Positions 63,701 through 64,000 of a stretch of DNA of 64,000 nt are shown in pieces. Source of the stretch: Limnohabitans planktonicus II-D5 (GTDB lineage: Bacteria > Pseudomonadota > Gammaproteobacteria > Burkholderiales > Burkholderiaceae_C); assembly GCF_001270065.2 (NCBI RefSeq), contig NZ_LFYT02000017.1:1-64000 (forward strand), in the 5' to 3' direction. The notes below the pieces were generated by a model. The model saw only the letters and a list, made by a program, of their open reading frames with translations. It did not search any database and was not told the origin of the DNA. The translations under genes were made by a program, and so were the position numbers. Each line of letters begins with the position of its first letter. Positions within the stretch are counted from its first letter, which is position 1.

Positions 63701-64000
63701 GCCGTGGACCTGGGCGACACCGGCAAGCAAGACGCAGGCGGTACCAGCCTGACCCTCTCGGGCACCGTGAGCGGCAGCAGCATCCGGGTGGCGGGTGGAC
63801 GGGGCGATGACCTCATCACGCTGGACGCCACGCAATTGACCGGCCCCACCCAGGTGCTGGGTTCCTTGGACAGCCTGGCTGGTGGCGACGATGCCATCGT
63901 GTTGCATGCCTTGCCCCACACAACTGATCCGATCAGCGTTGACGGGCGCGGTGGCAGTGACCGCGTGACCTTGCAGTTGCAGGGTGACGCCATCGGCCTG
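39746..64000 (+). CDS. Giant LEPR-XLL/DUF4347/RTX adhesin-like protein, incomplete
   Basis: The frame stays open for 8085 codons to the window end, so the true protein is longer. Residues 31-43 hold MEALEPRVLLSG, the LEPR-XLL motif of very large surface proteins. Residues about 106-270 are a DUF4347 domain (LLIVDSR, VHLVSHAS, LYLYGCNLAES). RTX-like GxxGxD segments recur from about 273 to 1430. A long haemagglutinin-like region of repeated Ala/Gly/Ser/Thr-rich strands fills about 1590-6000. Later parts hold two recurring small modules (YRYxG...W..V and GDxVxY...GL...YYVV) and a triple 78-residue repeat near residue 7540. No Sec signal peptide is seen, fitting type I export through the preceding TolC. 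GGAGAG lies upstream of the ATG. An adhesin role is inferred. Confidence 0.9.
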   Translation, partial: MPVQRWFRSLQPEKRPSGPGWVPPAAAVRPAMEALEPRVLLSGELLIVPPPEPQRTPLQGVAASGLQATPVALAAQQVGQAQAARVQPASQWLGQQSGQQVSAAQLLIVDSRLASQTALLDVLAQTSGSPVLVLDAQRDALEQIDDILATARDVRAVHLVSHASDGRLVLGNTVVDEALLSAQADRFARWGEAFARDGQLYLYGCNLAESTQGLRFVTGLSALLRAPVHASLDATGGADGANWALEVSTGSLPGAALSGEALGSWKKVLATQTGTNGNDTLTASGTDPVLTGQAGNDTYVFGTGLGRALVNDTEGATTLDLRNWGTGVTATLGADRSLLLVKGSDSITLDAASSAQVARILTGGQTTLNLAQVMGEQTVGVLSTGVLSLVSPTGGTSLRIEGVATLAGGGNASRGRTLDYSFYTQGVSVDLAAGTATGLTTVSGITNVRGSAFGDVIKGDEASNLLDGQGGQDVLDGRGGNDVLQADSGQDSLTGGTGTDALMVAMDGDVRFAAGGGQMLFHAAGEASQVTTVDIGGLEVAILVGGASANTLDATHFGGRVVFDGGEGNDALLGSAGDDQYVFRTGFGNVTITDTRGTSTLDLSDTDDEHTLAFAADQSLSVSRSDATILLGKASADRVGRLVGGVDNTLDLSALPQLAPGTDQPRVQVLAQGEVQITGARASDVTLRMDNLQTLQVSASRAWRLDYAAYETAVQVNLTSGRATGLSEMSGFLQVTGSAFDDMIVGNSDANFLSGGAGNDTLSGAGGVDAIDGGLGDDVLVERRDADFKFSQQLVNSSDGSGTPITRSVLTVGALAAPLATVTLGGIEAMNLTGGDSANVLDASGFEGEVALSGGAGDDTLVGTAQADVLSGGAGRNLIHGGGGQDRVAETAFGRGLAQTVVLTHAALTYTENGAAWLSNDFTGSMAGNPFTSSITAATLMGDTGNDVIDASAFSAGSVSLFGQEGADTLRGGSGNDILSGDKGGDALYGNAGTDTVLEFGASRYLLTTTTLDASDGSSAALTLTRPSSGHFTLTLQVTPQDQAQTTSALAAKATESDIRAALTALEGVASSDIEVEILSSTQVKIELTGRLAGQAVSQFTAQLTSPAATSISTWVNGAALLDTLDAIESAQLISGVGASVIDATDFTPTSLEGVVTLIGSEGSDRLTGSLTVRSELNGRDGNDQLVLRHARGQIDGGGGWDVLELKAVGDVRAAAGTGVNPSDTRLTVSPQGGADILLDTWGVEHLLLNAMSAQALGQGSVLDVSGFGGRIEASTELSLLSQGLGLMLDASADIAVQLRDASVLRFELGPLATIGELVEQLSVSGQLKTELSADGQFLVMTDLTSGSAIFQVTDLGESSAAQQLGLTVSASGGVITGAALTPGIWTTELIGSTGADTLTGSAGDDLLLAGAGDRVTGGDGKDTLQFVPSGSLTASNTQVAWSGGTQTVSMASIEALKIAKATSARTADLKAFTGSVWIDTASPDTLELGPGKTTVNLLVSALKALPQGSQVVINASLASPPQALVTRFDNADGASLGLEYGRSNNPNDLSTRLTLNPQASGVRTLAFSMPQGPAASQVFIDSNGTDVLVEQATVNLASGSILTQGGKLTFKGRSITLGDGGSQALTLDTRSSTGAGDILVQARDTPRSYGFGPTHVGGLYNGSTYSTDLTVKSNASLYGRDIKLLGSVTTGEGPQNKSLGSRIVSAGAGLLDMAAPISAISQTTATVTLTLENGSTLQAQRDATVRASIVVATDASPIFGGLIGAASAYASVEATSVVTVAGTITAGRDIAISGHMDPAVSAVAKSLSDKSYGVALAVAKANVTNTVDVANSAKLSAGRNIDITADTTTRMLANSVSTTSDSEGKYALSVAIGIEDSTNTLKLAGQLDSGGDIRVLSSYMRGSQPLSIVPLVLSREAKGVSAMSGVNTPQSGGNLVNDIFFKAFFGGLKSVSAGGSFLSSGLMSKLGIAPSTGPSKLAPVTDKLKAFKDSVTEYFKSTSPPTQKEIGASVALNFTQTQATLDVGNNQAIAGGGMGPSSEVSAAGSISLEALNTGRPKIKAGAKAQPPKPAPADSGSATPATAAPESSSSTAIAFAYGKYHDEAKVTVNNVRMAAPVALNVHAASKNQIDPKSFAYYNLATPFMSQATHSTTQGVVTVRLSDTVDVAQGHTGGGDVGSRYQALFQQGDVDLGTEDFSDVTRWKSLGSPQKMAATQFLANLAGFFDNTWGLSTVVDTWTQSSALGKTRSMAGAVSIIILERSSEAEVGSHAVINPVTDSGHAKGKVSVRAETVNDLVALSGQFGLPSLSVPKNFLTSQQPDTAGQLSFTKKSLTIDAKPASLGVSTGDKGSFGVGANAQALLLDTRANARILAGARVAAQALSVDSKTSTLLVALGASGGSGGGTVVNGSGIGLDVRNNTLAQIQAGVAVDASSLSITANDITHLINIAGSAAQGSSSGVGASVAVTVFDRKTRAVLGNLDSDGALAGGDVTVSGPVTVQAASSGIDFALALAGSRATGASPAPEPDEFSITNPLLQARADRMGSNSQSAQTLEEMNASPGKGGVGISGSVAVQVVSDETQALVRLASALKVGTDASPQALTISADNTANHLALAGGMALATDGISGVGLAGAVAVQTLSGATRAAVLQAGALSASTLTVHATRRGWTAAAAAGLGGAGAIGGTGVAGSIVLRKDTREVQAGVSHVLAASPGPSTRLSSLDVRATHEETAVLLAGAAGWGGRAGLGAAVAVGLDDGRTLASVADLAQVSISGDVTVKAERHGATVTLAGAVGSSPGGVGASGTFAVNRIDHVVSASLGNVRKASAAPVAGAVTVHAENDSTLVTVAGAVGRGGIGLGVALALQDVAGGIYTAVDSVSLKAASVTATAHNGLTLASAALGVGVAAQAAGGSAPRFAGAGSVALNLLELDTLVDVGQSTVGAGTDLKATGNITLKATDNAKLMAVSGGAAVSTSRASAIGAAIAFNRSNGTTRASIEAGSVNPGGQVDADGALTLAATATPLMVAVAAGGAAAGAGSALAAAGAVPINLYGGAVDAHVRKTTVNAGADMSVTATLAGSLIAASLAAAASSGGTALGAAVVVNMLGGNIDPNAPGVLSVTTGSGVTGGQTTESDGSITVTPDVGSDKARVWAFLEDAAATAGGQLQVLATTQAPPEGSAAARTVERIAADNTITVTPTVQTGGVLKHADFAAWHTGDQVVYTASSGGAIAGLSDGQIYHVVKVASDATGQSIRLALSASDATAESPRTLLMPSYTGMAVTLTRATTALTPFAGTAVGADNQLSHAGFASLAAGDAIVYRAEAGTLSGLINGDTYYVVRPSGANSTTIALSQSVSDAQSATPTRVALGTLAGTSVRFERQVSASSSTTVSLSGAGAFTAGRVNGGTVQGAGLSTLATGDALRWRAGGSAIGGLSDATVYYVIREADASGLAVLRLAASHDDAMDATPVAITLGAKSGHAGAFERLSTRIAQGSVVADLPADAGAPIVAVAVAGSGANGGRFAGAGAAAVNISRMDIDAHVTGQASTPTISTQTGLSVLATNGASLHAAAVSVTLAGKTNAGAALSVNEIQDSVRASLSRVTATVAVDTADTRVVALQASRITSIAIGAAAGGDSNNLGGSFSVNQMHSSVSATIGAASTLSTGRDVQVAAHDSAAIASLAGNFGLTLRGKAAVGFAFSVNQVGDTVTASIDKARVKAGRDLSVDARFARPEDLPPGLDRQIAALAVGAALASQVAGTGSVTLNWIKSDVSATITGLNAAPADGVAGTGPVLDIHGLLSVTATDDADIGSIAGAVALAGVTQPTSSSAAVGASIAVNMIGASPANSSDDSRSKLLAKLDGGAASSELRAGRLKIDATREARIGTITIAGAAATASFALGGSVSINKILADTRATLSNVGTLTLTATPATGEDGLAVTAQDSTAIFALSGGVGVVVGVRGNGSAAAAIAVSDNTVRGDVTSELIATTVTTPGKAKVTAKAHNDIQAISFGVAAATSTTGKVSLSMAGAIALNDIERAVSATVGSASLSVARSSVTADALTVSASDDSTLIAGSGLLSIGANFSLSGTAASAGVSYSENTSISTVSATILRATVTTLGDVVVQASGNTTIKAWTVGGVVAGSAGKSIAVGVTLANNQLSSTVKAQVADSTVTAGRAAANGLAARTGGLRIAADRTSTYEAGAISAAVSVAAGGDSALTLSGGGADAVNVLAGSVQALLDTSTVTTQGAVTVLADNEATLSALVLAFSASVSVSGGRGAALAMGVARARNATGAAYNRDSGAFSEGSRNETLARISNASVTAQGALDVKAIHASTVTARVGAAAVAATLSPGHGASGAGAGADALNKVQEDITATIGSNDGTARTVEAGALTVQATDQATLRTDVGSAAVAAALTGSIGFTLTIGVALARNQVANHVLASIDAPLTTVKATSTLVDAHANGSIKATSVAASVSASFAGSAGIALAGAGAHATNEIGTRVESKVAAATLRVASLEVKSEFAATVNATVAAVAAAVGVGGDAGLGLAIGASLATNQIGTAADSQAGVFASIASGATVEAQAAVKVQAKLTSSITAGVGAGAFAIAGGSGGALGASGAGASVTNETAMPVRATIHAASVTSGLDSARVGGLSVLASDTSSAQAVVGAAALAAAMSGGAAITASIAASIARNTLNNTVWATAEAGAMLDSRDGALMISATQSAALSAESIAVSLSIAVGGATGIAVSGAGAGAYNTLTGQVLAVAKNATLTTMAAQHTSSASSGSMATGDRVRVDGQLYRYLGSAPLAYGGTSPALTSLNFNDAAQWARMADDVQLIAARDSTLHALVGSTAGAVAAGTTAGAVAVGASVAKNQVGATLNGVALGSTGDVFTTTGGMMTAAEVIGGSVNASGKLQIEARQKDVVDITGFSAAVAISGGAGAVSAAGNGVGVYNDLAGAVRARMWNADATVLGQLDIAALGSVQVSKAMAVGVGISAAIGIGGAISVGASIVDNAVRQAIVADVGADTAHTLTVYGDARVAANEDVSADADTAMRNQTRILGVEAEAVNVSAGLIAGAGGGIDIRNTVDNRVSSQVRGITLNSMGNVRVVAQDTARLSATAVGTTVAIGFGGAIGVSLVSNEVKSVVSATVRGVALTSDDLTVSSSVYTYIPRTLSVGVSASLVAAQGTEATAKLQGTSSALVDGSTLTLDGALVVSSRTVNEASTSADGGAAGVVAVGGMVSKIRAGFDNRSDTSVAAITGNGQQVFAKSVVVTASGKTNLEASSVAAAGGAYAAMGAQSEVSDLTVNAARLGAGVQITTGDFSLSANNDGKGDSAADAYALAMASGSGGGTANVLKARADVSVGDGASVRAKNISLSAINSLRKDRYANSTNLRSGTGNLVGVTAMTSSTDIGTSGDTLRANITVGNGAQLVTTGSFSDPSTLKLEAFTQVVAHDSVAMYGVSGLVGISVGLSRVNTYTESSVNLGSATLINESGDIYLSTRSDSLVSANASLVVGSGLTGGAGAEATADQHVLNTVDVNNAHIRGANVYLLAGRNSAGNISTLFGTADSQITTFSMLPTISVPVANARIDETDSVKVQGTALIEALGNAYLIAMDSARGSDRTVADGQVISISLPPYGGPAISDDTDSVTRTVQVQDSAKVNAGVNNRTLLQIKPISQLTEPGLAAQLSNGQALHLTQGQIAALNQGLASDQQLPAGVDYVYQMLDTSAIPTVVVTNQSIVQVSANHSAGGTVGAYYQYIGPGTTGVQRLLSAENFSNTGLWRQVANNDSAWAGIAQGRSFYLSNATATLSEPLAQAFYVLRAANTPQPVLTFQSAGNLLIQQRDQVRSWIASHSNEPAAVALYQSQVELIEKQMRTLGLLVDGQPATRDYGIVSLVIPSLNASAGSVFVEAQASSKSLITTQADQGKLAPRAGASIWVENRTPFVLAVGDVTIQDATRVAIVDGQYTVQSPGSVYFNNVAVRSVSASASASDAATTKISLLQQRYEPSAYRSGVPQPQVAQDMYLLGTVYNSTGGVTVNNQEGSLNISGTLRGTPLDVSTKGDFNLNSLGWFHSGVDPRSAINRNTYRAAVFNAEGLPRNTSVAANQALTLTAEGQQPGRVLSQGAININARYVNIDGVIQSGVQSITLNVASSFVSPQGTTRLADASNRPLAGLSFGSDGVPVSGWWDAALQAIVLDPIAPAGGEINITGQVFSTGNGQLKVANGYADVQINNQSSAALVLNRMDTSFNRIGKISITNLIPAQNNQPERQQRTVWEYAGSVSATPIKRTDYTGSFSSGRITYTPQGAPTLLSKTGMAFQPVVGLRYVFVEGQSFTQTTTRYRSESSFNLIGEWAAINTGSTSWDSVVSVYTDAQPLLQSEALQYGAASDTSRLSVAFERKSTSTPVFTNEQWKTGGGWLQKTTYHTRSVEVAGRKDYYTFSMKADESVPLTFMEGADHSNIAITSLGNITYNGSLNSGASGTVTLQGKNIVGTEGTFIRGLVSARATGRVDVVTLPGSATAAATPLRLEAQGNIRLVTLAEGIDPGAVNVGLIRSMAGDVTIIAAGDIAASAALPSYVGQAESPRIQGRIIDLQTAGSIGSSNAALNILASDYGPGGLAARAGASLYITQTQGDLRLVAPRSGSGASASVQAGGDIVLRAVTGSVFNANGSQKSVATGIDLQKVALHELQRTQAYHSLWVGVLGAAATTTVAQTLNWTGYDSQTASLVFNTPLNLQTGTPVFLSGLLPGSLQENVAYYAVVDATGLRLQLAQSRENAMATEPVVVNLGVEPGQQPAGLVVQQRQWTERDQLGTRDSQTTDAITFANGVALHTGDAVVVGEGVANLTAGTYFAVVSADSQTLRLATTLANAQLASPVTVPVQSLSASLKTGEQRMFRLIGGAVATLDVIELSQASVKALADRPGHYDPNYVFKFARPEDDTQASINPIARNLFDTVLFPNSGLSGGGSEKLAVNSLNAIKAGGRVTVTAGSAIGRVAAPTTLDMSQGLASLAPEKLALLASVSVGDVLGVTHQLLRYKGPVGDASASDFAYTTEFSNALQWEVVTPVVAANAASPVALNAASIVLHEGSGYGGYRWKLADATVDLARADFTDETRWEKVKADYGLYAVDKTDFSVSASSSGTLEIRRDESVRVTVAGAEGAYVYVGPVDPTTRTKVFAATQGELLSAQFWTNVNQWRRINQAGGQAGGQLFRLDPDKQANSDSHLYAIRQDLPQRLTVQVFDPITLDIGQEVSAHAGAGVSLESNKDLKIQSISGGADVRLSATGHIVSTSGSVTQVVSAGGHMQLNTAGGRIGNAALGALGIEVGEGRLLTASAKGDIQLQAMTRGLNVNRIVTSEGAVSITVNTGDLTLGRIDAMGSVRLQTAQGSIRNVNDPALVALPNITSSVGGVALLASQDIGSASSGLVAPAHLNVRTGANRLDMTAGGNAWVRLLDPVTLGTVNVQRGDLDLIAVSGMDVVELGPKQSSIQVSMGQMSVDATGSLQLAHVNVQQGLVLRATDALTLRQSSAAIITLDGRKGVTGENLSASTGLNVSATGALSLDTVNVSAGAATLNGMSTVSLNALTVQGALNATAAGALTANQLLSRNGAITFTGSAAVTGNVLSANIGLNVSATDSLSLDSVHVLTGGATLTGMSTMWLNTLVVRDALNATATGALTANGLESMHGAITLAGSAAVTGHLLSASTGLTVNAAGALSLDTAYVTAGGATLTGMSTVSLNELTVRDALNVTATGALTAKRLVSQLSSISLTSLQGAIDLDDVQASQGSVNLAAWGDILNARADDSTSLVAATLLANSATGQIGSSARWMQVSVNGSVTLSAHDDLRVRASGGSLHLVSARSLTQDAWLSAKDSIVAWGSDDGARIEADHITLLAEEGSLGTDEFALQVNPRGTHLLDASALAGVHLTGMVGPLYLGTVRALAGNLRLRMRDTADAGEDLVLSAGTVLNASGTLGLYAADALRQDALAQISADGAVEIAVDLGDTGKQDAGGTSLTLSGTVSGSSIRVAGGRGDDLITLDATQLTGPTQVLGSLDSLAGGDDAIVLHALPHTTDPISVDGRGGSDRVTLQLQGDAIGL
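62350..63000 (+). repeat. Triple 234-bp coding repeat in the giant gene
   Basis: Three copies start at 62350, 62584 and 62818 (78 codons each), encoding a pattern like LSASTGLNVSATGALSLD...GGATLTGMSTVSLN...LTVRDALNATATGALTA. They differ moderately, so this is an older duplication than those in the first giant gene. Confidence 0.8.

Noticed and set aside
47252..63919. Several minus-strand frames of 500-990 codons (47252-49387, 54437-57313, 58004-60973, 61133-63919)
   Set aside because: All lie antisense to the second giant gene. They are His/Arg/Gly-rich, as expected for complementary frames of GC-rich repeats.

Overview
The window is GC-rich DNA from a proteobacterium. The gene set fits a betaproteobacterium of the Burkholderiales, probably Comamonadaceae: glycolate oxidase subunits GlcE/GlcF, adjacent transketolase and GAPDH genes, an AlkB-type alkane hydroxylase, MltA overlapping a YkgJ-type protein, and a SapC-TolC-giant-protein operon. 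This placement is inferred from gene content; there is no rRNA or tRNA gene in the window to test it.

Two giant surface or secreted protein genes fill about 39.5 kb of the 64 kb. The first (2034-17249, 5071 aa) is a Bap-like protein: 4 plus 22 bacterial Ig-like domains, a VCBS-type domain, and a duplicated 2.6-kb module holding seven FG-GAP repeats followed by RTX-type calcium-binding glycine-rich motifs. A 37-bp direct repeat flanks it on both sides. The second (39746 to the window end, at least 8085 codons and no stop) starts with a LEPR-XLL motif and a DUF4347 domain, continues with RTX-like repeats, and then runs as a very long haemagglutinin-like repeat region. It is the third gene of an operon with a SapC-family gene (37438) and a TolC-family outer-membrane channel gene (38236), behind a recognisable promoter. 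The likely model is that the giant is a type I secretion substrate exported through this TolC partner. The ABC transporter and membrane-fusion partners are not in the window.

Between the giants are ordinary housekeeping and accessory genes. In order: a YebC/YeeN-type protein (upstream of the first giant), a tyrosine phosphatase, a universal stress protein, glcE-glcF, a small zinc/Ada-like protein, a hipBA toxin-antitoxin pair, an AAA_14/DUF4143 ATPase with a 37-bp palindrome touching its start codon, transketolase, GAPDH, an orphan BrnA antitoxin next to a remnant of its BrnT toxin, a divergent AlkJ-like GMC oxidoreductase/AlkB pair, a 47-aa membrane protein whose start codon overlaps that of mltA on the other strand, mltA with a YkgJ-type cysteine-cluster gene, and a class II aldolase.

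Most of the longer gaps between genes are occupied by one repeat family. It consists of hairpins with a GTAG head, usually in head-out pairs of about 76 bp, amplified in tandem up to nine-fold. Over 50 hairpin arms are visible. The two hairpin types keep the same geometry with compensating stem changes, which matches the REP/BIME elements known to be mobilised by RAYT transposases. A second, unrelated palindromic repeat (CGTCATTGCGAG type) occurs as a tandem pair just upstream of the sapC operon.
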